From NCBI GenBank assembly GCA_023362775.1, contig JALMGJ010000006.1:54801001-54865000 (forward strand): a stretch of DNA of 64,000 nt, written 5' to 3'. Below, piece after piece: positions 32,266-42,867 of the stretch. Below the pieces are notes generated by a model that saw nothing but the letters and a program-made list of their open reading frames with translations, had not been told where the DNA came from and did no database searches. The translations under genes were made by a program, and so were the position numbers. How positions within the stretch are numbered: position 1 is the first letter of the stretch; every line of letters begins with the position of its first letter. Origin of the DNA: Charina bottae (Eukaryota > Chordata > Lepidosauria > Squamata > Charinaidae).

Positions 32266-32671
32266 CATAAGCATTCCCAAATTCATTTATTTTTTGGAGG
32301 TTGTTAAGTGAAACACAAATCACCAGAACAATGATTCTTCCATTTCTTTAATACAATGTTCCATTCATAAAACTATCAGAAACATAAATAGTCACAGAAA
32401 ATCACTTTAGTTAATACGAACCAATTTCAGAAATTTGTAATAAATTTGAGATATTTGATACAGAGTAATTGAACCATTAACTTTTCTAAGTACCCTAACC
32501 CACTAGGTTTATACATTGTGTTGGAAGTCTAGATCAAACCATACTGACTCATCAGCACCTAATAATCTACCGACCACAAGAGGGGAGTAAGGTAGAGACT
32601 TAATGTTTTAGTCTGTGTTCCTTCTTTGTATATTACTCTGCCTACTCTTTGTTTATCAGATTGCTAATTGT

Positions 32672-32833
32672 ATAGTCAAAGGCTTTGGGCACAGAGAGAA
32701 TCTTCTTGGGCACAGAGAGAATCTTCTAGCTGTGCTCCTGTCCTCTGAAGATGCAAGCCACAGCTACTGGCGAAATGTTAGGAACCAGAACTGCCAGAAC
32801 ACGGCCACACAGCCCGGAAAACCCACAACAACC
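32672..32833 (+). mobile_element. Penelope-like element terminal fragment, 17-bp TSD
   Basis: The 162-bp insertion is flanked by perfect 17-bp repeats ATCAGATTGCTAATTGT (32655-32671 and 32834-32850). It begins AGTCAAAGGCTTTGGGCA, contains a 21-bp tandem duplication (TGGGCACAGAGAGAATCTTC, 32685-32727), then a hammerhead-like core and finally CACGGCCACACAGCCCGGAA and ACCCACAACAACC. The last phrases are characteristic of a repeat common in lizards that is a terminal repeat of a Penelope-like retroelement. No coding remains. Confidence 0.7.
32738..32788 (+). ncRNA. Decayed hammerhead-ribozyme-like motif
   Basis: Core CTGAAGA (32745-32751) and GAAA (32772-32775) enclose a stem II that keeps four of six pairs (GCAAGC with ACTGGC). 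Stem I is a perfect UCCU/AGGA helix (32741-32744 with 32780-32783) extended by CTG/CAG across a 2-nt bulge. The cleavage triplet is GUU (32777-32779). As in the motif at 1700-1751, there is an extra U after the core and stem III is only AUGU, consistent with an original ACGU whose CpG has decayed. Two mismatches in stem II make activity unlikely now. Confidence 0.5.
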
Positions 32834-32850
32834 ATCAGATTGCTAATTGT

Positions 32851-34225
32851 TAGACAGAGGATATTTCCTTCTGTCTTGTTCCATGCATGTATGAAACACA
32901 TCACCTTTCTCCTGGTAGGTGCTAAGTTTTGCCTGTGCATATGACTGTAAATAAATATCCTTTTTGTTACAACCTTATTCACTGATACTTGTTCAAGTTA
33001 GATTCCCATTCTAGGAAAACTCACATTCACACATGGAATGCTTCAGTCTCCAGTACATTGGGCTAAGCCAAAATATGCTTTGTTTGATTTGGCTTAATTT
33101 GTTATGCAAACCCAACCTGGTACTCAGTCCAGATTAATACAAGTAGAAAATAATTTGGGAATAAAACCATGGAGCAGAATTCCTATCCCTCCAAAAGTAT
33201 TCCACTGGAAGTATTCTGAATTTTCAGCTGCCACAACCAGTTAAAAATCTGCGAGCTGTAATCATCAATACATTCAGAAGACACCAGGTTATGGAAGACT
33301 GACATACAGATATAGTAGAAAGAGTTACTTGAACTCACATTTTATTACACTGAACAGATATTTAAGGTTAGCCTTCCTCAGAGATTCAGTGCGTGTAGTG
33401 AAGAAACAGAACCAAGAAAGAATGCAGGTGTTTTGCACACATTTCTGAAATCTATCCAGCCAAAGTAGAATGACCTATCAGCTTTTTTTAAAGATATAAC
33501 TGGCCTTTATTTCATTTGTTGTTTTTCTTAGTCTAGAGTTAGCCTGGGGAAGCTGATATAGATTGGGGACCAGAAGTTGGGAGTCAGGAAGCTTTAGCCT
33601 TTAGCCTCATGTTTAAAACAGCATATAATCTGGCCATCTATTGCAATCCAGAGTCATATGTCACACTATACCATGGTTGATTTAACTATGATTAATTAAA
33701 CTACAATTGTTGGAGTTTACACATGTCAAACCAAACCAAACCAAACCATATAATGCTTAGGATTATATGAACGGATTAAAACTAAGACTTTTTGTGTGTA
33801 GGGTGTAGAAGCACATGTCCCAGCATGTAACCTGCCTCAGTGAAACAGCATCTGCAGGGATTTTCTCCTCTTGCACAGCTGACTATCCAGGCTATCTTTA
33901 TGCACTTGTTGTGATAATGTGCTTAGTTTTGTTTCAGCTTAGGGTATGACCCAGCCACTGTGACTAATAAACCATGGCCTGGGCCTTGAAGTATTCTGTG
34001 AACCTAATCAACTATTCAACAAACCATGACTAAAAAAACCACATGGTTTCATATGTTATGTCACCCAATCTGGAATTCTGATCAGTGATGTTCCCAGCAT
34101 GGGTATGGATAGAAGCCCCCATTGGATCTCTCCATTTGATGAGGGCACCTCAAGATAAAGCTAGCAAGGAAAGGGGAATTTGGGACTGTGCTAAGATGGG
34201 TAGATTATTTGAGAACAACTAGACT
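32851..34225. other. AT-rich DNA; possible palindromic MITE
   Basis: From about 33660 to 34070 repeated ACCATGGTT/AACCATG and ACTATGATTAATTAAACTA motifs suggest an old foldback or MITE-like element; no ends can be fixed. The rest is unassigned. Confidence 0.35.
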
Positions 34226-34453
34226 TTTATTTATTTAATTATTTTTTATCCCACCTTTATTATTTTTATAAATAATTCAAAGGCAGCTAACATATCTAAT
34301 ACTCCTCCCTCCTCCTATTTTCCCCACAACAACAACCCTGTGAGGTGAGTTGGGCTGAGAGAGAGTGACTGGCCCAAGGTCACCCAACCGGCTTTCATGC
34401 CTAAGGTGGGACTAGAACTCAGTCTCCTGGTTTCTAGCCCATTGCCTTAACAC
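34226..34453 (-). mobile_element. tRNA-derived SINE with L2-like 3' end
   Basis: On the minus strand: GTTAAGGCAATGGGCTAGAA head, TGAGTTCTAGTCCCACC (B-box region), GGTGACCTTGGGCCAGTCAC, CTCAGCCCAACTCACCTCAC, and a 3' part ending ATAAAAATAATAAAGGTGGG with an A/T-rich tail. The 3' end differs from the Bov-B-tailed copies although head and middle are shared, so one tRNA head has been combined with two 3' ends. Confidence 0.9.
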
Positions 34454-35856
34454 AAATGTGTACCATTTCTTCATATTCTAACATAGTTTGGACTAAATTG
34501 TAACATTAGCTAAATCTGAACACAGAAAGAGTGTGCTCCACAGAATACTGCAAAGAAAAGTTCCAAATTATTACTAAAATGAAATAGATTGGTGTGGAAA
34601 GAAAAGACTTCAGTTAACTCATAAACAATTTAGAAACTAAAATATGCAGTAGAGCTTGATTAAAGGTTTAAACCTTTATATTCATTTGCCAACAACATAC
34701 AATGTTTCAGTGTTCCCATAATCATATTTTGAAAAAAATGTTTTGAAATGTACATGGTGTTGTGCAAGACTTCTAATATATTTATAGTGCAATCTTACAC
34801 ATGTCTACTCCTAGTAAAACCCGCTGAATGGACTGAGATTTGCTTCCAGATACAGGGCTGTAACCTCAGCCAATTAAAACTGTAAATTACATTCTTCATA
34901 ATATCTGTTGTTGTGTGTTATATTTTAAGGTACAAGTTTTATTCCAGTGTCAGATTTCTCTTACCAAAATAGAAATATTTCACTGTGGCTATAATCCATT
35001 GCCAGACAAATTAAGATTAATATGAATAATAAAAAAATAATTATGGCTAACTGAGCTAAGAACAAAACACTGACTTTACAGTTGTTTTCCATTTGCTATG
35101 CCAATTTAGCTCTGCTATTACCAAGTTTCCTGCAAATGAAACTTTGAAAGAAAAAAAAAACTTGGAAAATGAATTACTTTAAGCACATGGAAATTCCACT
35201 GTATTATGAAGTAAAATATTAAGACTGACCACCTTGGAAGGCATGAAATGTCTGTCTTCGTCATTTTGCTCATTATTTCTATTGACTTAGTCTAGCAATA
35301 TGCAATTTCATTGTCATTCCAATTAAATGATGAACAGTTCAATGTAGCCTTTGTAGAATAGTTCTCATATGCATGTTCATTATTGAATGATTCCAGCATA
35401 AAAGTAACATATTGTGTGTGTATATATGGTCCATCACAGAAGAGTGGATCTAAGTATCTTTTCTCACATCTCTTTCATCCATAGAAAGGAGAATGGAAAT
35501 ACATTACTTCCCTACTCATTTGTCAAGCTTACTCTACCAACAAAATTACTGACTAATCCCTTAATAATGTATCTTACTAGCATTGGCTGTAACTGCAGTC
35601 CCAAACAACCTCACTTGAATTCAGTGGGATGGTAAAAAATGTTAATTCAAAGGATAAGGCTAAAAAAAACTTTTGAGGTGAGGTAGTGTTGAGTAGTCTG
35701 TATCAGTCACTTTTGTCACCTTACCTGGATTTTGGAGTGGTCATAAACTAATCCTTTTCTTTCCCTGAATCACCATGTGTTCTGTCTTAAGGCTATTCTG
35801 TCCTATTTTGTCACTCATTTCATTTAAAAACATGCCTGAAAATTCACATTTTAACC

Positions 35857-35861
<5 letters not shown>
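34454..35861. other. AT-rich DNA, nothing recognised
   Basis: No coding or repeat assignment. Confidence 0.5.
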
Positions 35862-35889
<28 letters not shown>

Positions 35890-35925
35890 ATGTATGTATG
35901 TATGTATGTATATGTGTGTTTGTAT
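35862..35925. repeat. (TG)n (TATG)n microsatellite
   Basis: About eight TG units pass into about ten TATG units; it ends a few bases before a SINE 3' end. Confidence 0.95.
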
Positions 35926-35930
35926 ATAAA

Positions 35931-36264
35931 GTAAAGGTAAAGGTTTCCCCCGCACATTTGTGCAGTCGTGTCCGACTCTAGGGGCCGGTGCTCATCTCCG
36001 TTTGTTAGCCGAAGAGCCAGCGTTGTCCGAAGACGCTTCCGCGGTCATGTGGCCGCATGACACTTGCGGAACGCTGTTTCCTACCCACCGAAGTGGTACC
36101 TATTCATCTACTTGCATTTGCATGCTTTCGAATTGCTAGGTTGACAAGAGCTGGGACGAGTGCGGGAGCTCACTCCGCACGCAGGGCTAAGGATTCGAAC
36201 CTCCGAACTTGCAATCTTCCGATCAACAAGCCTGGCGTCTTACCCGCTGAGCCACCACGCCCCT
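35931..36264 (-). mobile_element. tRNA-derived SINE (first family), full length
   Basis: Minus-strand copy with intact head (TGGCTCAGCGGGTAAGACGC), B-box GGTTCGAATCC, body and GTAAAGGTAAAGG complement of the tail. It sits between two compound microsatellites. Confidence 0.92.
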
Positions 36265-36268
36265 GTAT

Positions 36269-36299
<31 letters not shown>

Positions 36300-36362
36300 C
36301 ATACATACATACATACATACATACATACATACATACATACACACACACTGTATATATATATG
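36269..36362. repeat. (TG)n (TA)n (CATA)n (CA)n (TA)n compound microsatellite
   Basis: Five short arrays directly after the SINE head. Confidence 0.95.
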
Positions 36363-37097
36363 TATATTTTTAAATCTTTTCCTTCTCAACATTTGCATTT
36401 ATAAATATATCTTGGCATATGTTTGAATCAAGAAATAAATGAGAATATTAGAAATGGTGAAGAGTGATTATGAATCACTGAGTTAGCTTTGCTATTCATT
36501 TAAATCAAATCTGTACTCTCTGTCTTTACTTTGTAAGCTGCAGTATAAAATGCCTAACTCCTGAACTAATATGCAATGGATAGGTGAATTGGATAGGATC
36601 CAAGCATTGCTTAATTTTTTTTGATCCAATATGCTATTCCTTACACAGGTCTGGGGAAGTTTGTTGCACATTCCAAATTGTCCTTCCTCTCCAACCACTC
36701 CAAAATGCCAGGCCTCAACCTGTGCGAGAGCTAAATTCCGCTGTCATGGCTGAGTTCATATATTGGCTTAAGCCATGGTTTGTTAACTATGGTTTATTGT
36801 AGAAAGCATAATAGTCTGGTTCAGCTATAGCCCAATGCTAAGATGTAAAGCATGGTTACCAACCATATATTACTTTATCAAAATCCAAACCAACCACTTA
36901 ACCTGTAGCTCCTTTTCACTTTGAGTTCTGTCATTCACTCTGAACAAGATCATATTGCTGTTTCTAAAGGGAAATCAAACCTAACATAAAGGTAGTTTAT
37001 TATAGACTGTAGAAACAAATCATTTGTAAAAGAAATTATTTAAGAAAACTGGAAATTTCCATTGTGTGGTGTTCCTTATTTGAGGAGTGATGTTTTT
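36363..37097. other. AT-rich DNA; MITE-like palindromic patch at 36750-36900
   Basis: TTAAGCCATGGTTTGTTAAC and ACTATGGTTTA followed by GCATGGTTACCAACCAT resemble the patch near 33660-34070. Too little structure to classify. Confidence 0.35.
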
Positions 37098-37305
37098 GTG
37101 TGTACCTTTGAGTCAGTCTTGACTCCTGGCCACTGCCTGGACTAGTTCCTGCAGTTTTCTTGGCAGCATTTTCAGAAGTGGGTTGCCCTTGCCTACTTCC
37201 TAGGGATGAGAGAGAGTGACTGGCCCAAACACCCAGCTGGTTTCATACCTAAAGTGGGACTGGAATCATGGGATCTAGCCTGGTGCCTTAACCACTACAC
37301 CTGAG
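37098..37305 (-). mobile_element. tRNA-derived SINE (second family, Bov-B-like 3' end)
   Basis: Minus strand: GTGTAGTGGTTAAGGCACCA head with A-box, GGCCAGTCACTCTCTCTCAT, GGCAACCCACTTCTGAAAAT, TGCCAAGAAAACTGCAGGAA and an end with GGAGTCAAGACTGACTCAAA. Confidence 0.88.
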
Positions 37306-37628
37306 AACTTAATACAAATGCATAAAATTAAAGGCTTATCTCAGCCAGTTAATCCCAAGTCTTAGACAGTCTTCCTTATGTTTTGTCCCTTGCTGATAAG
37401 GAATCCTCCCCAACCCTACCTTTGCAGATGAAGACACAGAAGCAGTATCTCCAATGTTACATTTCTGCTGCAGGTTTACATTACCTCCAAATAAAGGGTG
37501 GGCTTTGTGTAGCCTGTCAGAACTTACTGTACCATTATCCCTTACTACTGGTGCTTTGGGCTCATGTTGTTTGACATTAATTCAACAGCTATAGGACTGA
37601 TGCTATTTGTGAAAGGCATGTCTTAGCT

Positions 37629-37811
37629 TTCCTTCCTTCCTTCCTTCCTTCCTTCCTTCCTGCCTGCCTGCCTGCCTGCCTGCCTTCCCATGATTTAAAA
37701 GGAAGTCTTTCCTTTCCTTTCCTTTCCTTTCCTTTCCTTTCCTTTCCTTTCCTTTCCTTTCCTTTCCTTTCCTTTCCTTTCCTTTCCTTTCCTTTCCTTT
37801 CCTTTCCTTTC
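37629..37811. repeat. (CCTT)n (CCTG)n and (CCTTT)n pyrimidine arrays
   Basis: About 56 bp of CCTT/CCTG units, a 20-bp spacer, then about 107 bp of nearly perfect CCTTT pentamers. One strand is pure polypyrimidine over most of the length. Confidence 0.97.
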
Positions 37812-39004
37812 AACTTCAGCTTGACAGTTTGCTAAAATTGTTTTTCTCAGGAGAAATAGCACAAGCAGGTTTGCAATTTGCTAAATCATTTTTCAGGAGA
37901 CCTCAGAAATATGTTAATGATGTACACATCACATATCTCTGGATTAAGATGAGCTTCATGATGGAGCCAGAGTAGATTAACAAGACCATCTGCTGAAAAG
38001 CTTTCCATATTTTTGAACCAAGCAAAAGTTTAATTAGGGTTAATGAGTACTTTCCCATGGCATGAACTATTAAGCACTAACAATGTTCTTTTCCTTGTGG
38101 GCTTGCAACATCTCATACCACCTCATTTTGTTCATCTTGGTGAAATGCCTTTTTATTAGAAAACTGAAACTATATTGGCAATATTCATGCTTTTTGCTTT
38201 GTGATGCTGAACAAACACAGTTGTTATTTGGTGCTGCTTTCCAAATCAATGTGTCTAGAGACTTTAGAAGAGACAGAATTAGATGTTTCATGTTCTGGCA
38301 CCAAGCAACCTTCACAAAATCATATCTCCTTTCTAAAGAAATATGTGTCTGCTTTATTGGTTCTCACTGCTTTTTTTTAATGCCTCGGGAAATAATGTTA
38401 AAAAAAAATAAAAAAAACTTTTATAATTTTTCAAAAGTGTTGTTTTTCTCGGTTGCTTTCAGCCATTTCATATCTTATTAGTGTTAAGGAAATACTCTAA
38501 AGTACGAGAAACATAGAAACCCGGGACTGCATGTGGCATCTGAATCTGATTTTTGCACTTCCCCTTGAAATCTCCTTTGATGGTGCTATTTTAAAGTGGA
38601 AAATCCAATGAAATAATCCTAAAATAGGTTTGCCACATTTTAAAAAGGAAAAGTAAAGCTCTATAATACCCCATAACCTTCCTAAAGGAAAAAAAATCTA
38701 CCCATGATTTGTATCCACTTTGCATCATTGCCTTGCTCATCATCACTACACAAAAATATTAAGCCTGGCCTTTGGAAGCCAAGAAGATGCCCAGCCCTGA
38801 TTTGTATGGCTGTTATTTGAAGTGTAATAAGTAAAGTGGCTTCAAGCAGCTAAGTAGATCACTGCTCCAAAGAATAATAAATTGAGATTAGAGAATGACT
38901 GTTAAATGCTCAACATATTTGCCAACATTCACCTTCACTATTGTCCCTTTCTTACAGATCTATTAAATAAACTTTAAGCTCAGACAAGACAATATTAACA
39001 GATG
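37812..39004. other. AT-rich DNA, nothing recognised
   Basis: An open frame of 132 codons (38083-38481, +) shows no domain or codon bias and reads through A/T runs; I regard it as chance. Confidence 0.5.
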
Positions 39005-39483
39005 TTTGTTGTTTATTTGTTCAGTCACTTCCGACTCTTCATGACTTCATGGACCAGCCCACGCCAGAGCTTCCTGTCGGCCATCATCATCCCCAGCTCC
39101 CCCCACAGTCAAGTCCGTCACCTCCAGAATATCATCCATCCATCTTGCCCTTGGTCGGCCCCTCTTCCTTTTGCCTTCCACTTTCCCTAGCATCAGCTTC
39201 TTCTCCAGGGTATCCTGTCTTCTCATTATGTGGCCAAAGTACTTCAGTTTTGCTTTTAATATCATTCCCTCAAGTGATCAGTCTGGCTTTATTTCCTGGA
39301 GTATGGACTGGTTTGATCTTCTTGCAGTCCAAGGCACTCAGAATTTTCCTCCAACACCACAGTTCAAAAGCATCTATCTTCCTTCGCTCAGCCTTCCTTA
39401 TGGTCCAGCTCTTGCAGCTGTAGGTTACTATGGGAAATACCATTGCTTTAACTATGCAGACCTTTGTTGTCAGTGTGATGTCT
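39005..39483 (-). pseudogene. Bov-B/RTE LINE 3' end fragment
   Basis: On the minus strand: RDITLTTKVCIVKAMVFP, SCKSWTIRKAERRKIDAFE, LWCWRKILSA, then after a frameshift LKAKLKYFGHIMRRQDTLEK and KRKRGRPRARWMDDI. These are the conserved C-terminal blocks of RTE reverse transcriptases in the same order as at 56220-56671. The 3' UTR end has AAGAGTCGGAAGTGACTGA, the Bov-B tail motif that the SINEs share. Confidence 0.85.
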
Positions 39484-40897
39484 CTGCTCTTAACTATTTA
39501 ACTATTTAATTAACATATGTAATGTTCTTTAAATAACTCTTTGGAGAAATTATTTGGTTAAATAAAATGATTGCACAGCATTTCAAATTCTAAGGCCTGT
39601 TTTGGGATCCTGGGGCGGGGGGAAGTTGCTTTAAGAAGTTGGAGGCACAGCTATGTTTTCTACTCAAGGCCACCCTGAAGCCTTTGATTTGACAGGTAGG
39701 TGAAATGTAGTTGAAACAATTTCACCTTTGAATCCAAAGGTCTGCACAGTCCTATGATGAAGTTGAAGAGGGACAGCACAAGAAATTGTTGAAGGGTTGT
39801 GGTTTTCTTATAATAATTCTGGGATTTTGATTTTGTCTTACATGGTGCTAGATAGATTCCTTGTGTCATCTGCGAATGTGATAAGCAGCAAACCACTGTT
39901 TGTCTCAATGAGGCACTTTACACCATGGAAATAATGTGAGTCTTCTCCAGGAAAGAGGTCACACAGTTCTTATGGACAAGGTATTGTGAATCAATTCAAA
40001 GCCTCTTCCAAGTATTGGAACTTCTGGGGGACGCCTCAGAAAGAAGGTGGAGCAATACAGTTGCTTTGCTTTAGAAATTAGAAGGTCATGTTGGTTTATG
40101 AAGCTTATTTATTTATTTCAATAGTTTAATTTAATTTAATGTATTTTAATTTAATTTAATGTATTTAAGGGTTAGATTACATAACATGTTTTCAGATCCA
40201 AGTATATCTATGAAACTGGTCTATCAAGCCATCCATCTGCACCCTAACTCTAGCTCACGTAAATTATAAAAAAGCTGAATGATGCAGGATAAAGTCTCTT
40301 GGATCTCCCATCCAAAATCTCCTTCCAGTTTGATACAAAGCTATCAAGGGGTGCTCTGTGTATATTTCCCTAATAATAGAATTATTTCATCTCTATTTTA
40401 CCTACCTGTCAAATCAAAAGCAATACCTTTGGGAAGGCTTTGCAATCAATATATAGATCTAAATTGTTCCCATGCTCTGCCATGTCTGTGATTGAGAAAG
40501 AGAGAGAGAAGGATAGCATTGAATAAATTATTATATAAATGGGGTAATAATGCAACATGCATAGGGCCACAGTATACATATAAGTTGGGTTAAAGCTCAG
40601 GGTTAAAGCTCAGGCAGGCTGAGATTTTCCATTTTCTATTAGTTTGGTTTTTTGGAGTAGAGAGGGCATCTCTTTTTCAAAACCGTGTTATGGCTCTTTT
40701 AGGGCTTCACTACAATTTTATTCTGCTTCCTTCCTTTAACTGTCAATTTCAGCAAACCATAGTCAGAGTTGGCATGGGGAACTATAGAAATGGAATTCAA
40801 GAGTCATATATGGAACTGTGGCTAGCAGTTTATGTGATTTAGTTGTTCACTAAGTAACATTAATATCAGTTCTACAATAGAAGTTTAGTTCATATTA
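39484..40897. other. AT-rich DNA, nothing recognised
   Basis: Contains a TTTAATTTAATTTAATGTA repeat patch near 40125-40168; otherwise unassigned. Confidence 0.5.
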
Positions 40898-41153
40898 TGT
40901 GGTGCATTCCGGCACGGATACTGTTTCCCAGGGGGAGAGAGCATTCCAGATTGATAAGAGACTTCAAAGCCCAGACTCTGTTGCTGGGAAGGTTAAGAAG
41001 TTCAAGGCAGCCCCTCCCTAGAGCCCTTTTGAGTTATTACCCTTAGGATAGTTAGGTAGCTTTAGTCTGGCAAGATTCTGTTCATAAAGAACAATAAAGA
41101 AACTAGAGTTGGAAACCCTTCTCAGCGTGGTTCTTGTCCTTGATCTTCTGACA
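40898..41153 (+). mobile_element. Solo LTR, 256 bp
   Basis: Begins TGTGGTGC and ends CTTCTGACA; AATAAA at 41093-41098 lies 55 bp before the end. The 5-mers outside are TATTA (40893-40897) and TATTG (41154-41158), a one-base-decayed duplication. It lacks the shared U5 motif of the 22811/41339/48939 family and so appears to be another family. Confidence 0.7.
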
Positions 41154-41338
41154 TATTGTTGCCACAGGGTGATTAGGGATACTGTACCAGATCTGAACTG
41201 CAGAATTCTAGTGTATTATCACTAGATGGTGGCAAAGAGTTAGAGTATCTTTTCGCTGCCATGCATTGGTTGTTCACATTTTTGCACCCCAGATCTAGTA
41301 GCTCTAGGGTTGATTTCCTTTACTTCATAGCTGATTGA

Positions 41339-41612
41339 TATCAGCCCTATAAGGTAGACCAGACTAAGAAACAGGCACTATGTAGACCTAAAGCTATTTT
41401 TATTAGAACAACTATGGTAACAGAATCTTGCAAGTCTGAATGTGCTTTCCTTCCTCCCTCTTTTATTTTCACGTGAATTGGGGGAGAGGGGCTGTCTGAG
41501 GCATTTTTGCAAACTCCTTTCTTGGCCTGGGCCCAAGCTTTGTTTATCTGGTTGTTGCCTTGGTAGAGGATCTTCCCTCTGTCCTTCAAGGCCATCCTCT
41601 ATATTCACTACA
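41339..41612 (-). mobile_element. Solo LTR, 274 bp, minus strand
   Basis: On the minus strand it starts TGTAGTGAATATAGAGGATG and ends GGTCTACCTTATAGGGCTGA(TA), with CTAATAAAAATAG as the poly(A) signal region. Flanking 5-mers are ATTGA (41334-41338) and ATTAA (41613-41617), four of five matching. The last base pair has decayed from CA to TA. Same family as 22811 and 48939 by start and U5 sequence. Confidence 0.75.
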
Positions 41613-41617
41613 ATTAA

Positions 41618-42045
41618 TGAGTAAAGTTGATATGTGGATCTCTAGATAAAGTTGTAATTGATAAATTAAATTGAAAGGCACTCTTGGCCATCAGAATCAA
41701 CTGCAGCTCTGCAGACAAGGCTAAATCTAGCAGAACCTGAAGTTACAAAATTTCAGAGAAAATGTAAATGCATGCAAGATCCAGATTCACAAATCATAAT
41801 AGTTTTTACATTTATTAAGTCTGCATAAGCTATGAAAATATGGAGGTTGGGAATATGGGCAGTGGATTTGAGCTTGTTCTACCTCTAGATGTTCAATATT
41901 GCTGGATTTTTCCATGCCATCAAGCCAATCAATCCAAATGTTTAATATTAATAGTACCTCTGCAACCACCTGATTTTCTTTCTTTTTTATTTTTACATGT
42001 TACTATTATTTTATATGTACTATTCAGTGTACTTTTTTTTTTAAT
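41618..42045. other. AT-rich DNA, nothing recognised
   Basis: No coding or repeat assignment. Confidence 0.5.
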
Positions 42046-42222
42046 CTGTTCAGTTGTGTCCGATTCTCAGAGGCTGCCTGGAGAAGTCCCTGTAGTTTTC
42101 TTGGCAAGGTTTTTCAGAAGTGGTTTGCCATTGTCTCCTTCCTAGGGCTGAGAGAGAGTGACTGGTCCAAGGTCACCAGTTTCTAGCCTGATGCCTTAAC
42201 CACTACACCAAACTGGCTCTCA
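42046..42222 (-). mobile_element. tRNA-derived SINE (second family, Bov-B-like 3' end)
   Basis: Minus strand: AGTTTGGTGTAGTGGTTAAG head, GACCAGTCACTCTCTCTCAG, AATGGCAAACCACTTCTGAA, AACCTTGCCAAGAAAACTAC and an end with GAGAATCGGACACAACTGAA, a decayed form of the Bov-B tail. Confidence 0.92.
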
Positions 42223-42310
42223 GGCTATTTTAATTTTTTAGTCCTTTGAATTGTATCAGTGGTTATTTTCTTTTGAATAGCAGCAGGGCTAGGGTCTGTC
42301 AGGTACTATT

Positions 42311-42590
42311 TCAATTAATTAATTATAATCATTAAATAATTAATTAATATAATTAATTAATATAATTATATTAATTATATATTATAATATATATAATATA
42401 TATATTATAATATATATATTATAATATATTATAATATATATAATATAATATATATTATATTATATATAATTAATTATAATTATATATAATTAAATATTAA
42501 TTAATATAATTAATTATATTAATTAATATAATTAATTAATAGATAGGTTAATAAAATTAATATAATTAATTATTTAATTAATTTGATTAG
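42311..42590. repeat. 280-bp (A+T)-only region of TTAATTAA and TATA palindromes
   Basis: Almost pure A/T, built from AATTAATTAA, TTATATTAATTATA and ATATTATAATATATA units. Many overlapping perfect palindromes make it prone to cruciform formation. Confidence 0.9.
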
Positions 42591-42712
42591 GTTGTGATAC
42601 TGACATAATTTTAAAGTTAGGGATAGTAAAGTTTGGGCTCAATGATTACCCGTGAACTTAAAATATTCATCAGGCTATATTGCTGGAAGATCATTTTAAA
42701 GAAAGAAGTAAA

Positions 42713-42780
42713 CTTCCTTCCTTCCTTCCTTCCTTCCTTCCTTCCTTCCTTCCTTCCTTCCTTCCTTCCTTCCTTCCTTC

Positions 42781-42867
<87 letters not shown>
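42713..42867. repeat. (TTCC)n then (TTTC)n pyrimidine array
   Basis: About 17 TTCC units change to about 21 TTTC units with no spacer, giving 155 bp of pure polypyrimidine on the plus strand. Confidence 0.98.

Noticed and set aside
38083..38481. 132-codon open frame
   Set aside because: No recognisable domain, no codon bias, and it crosses A/T homopolymer runs; most likely chance.
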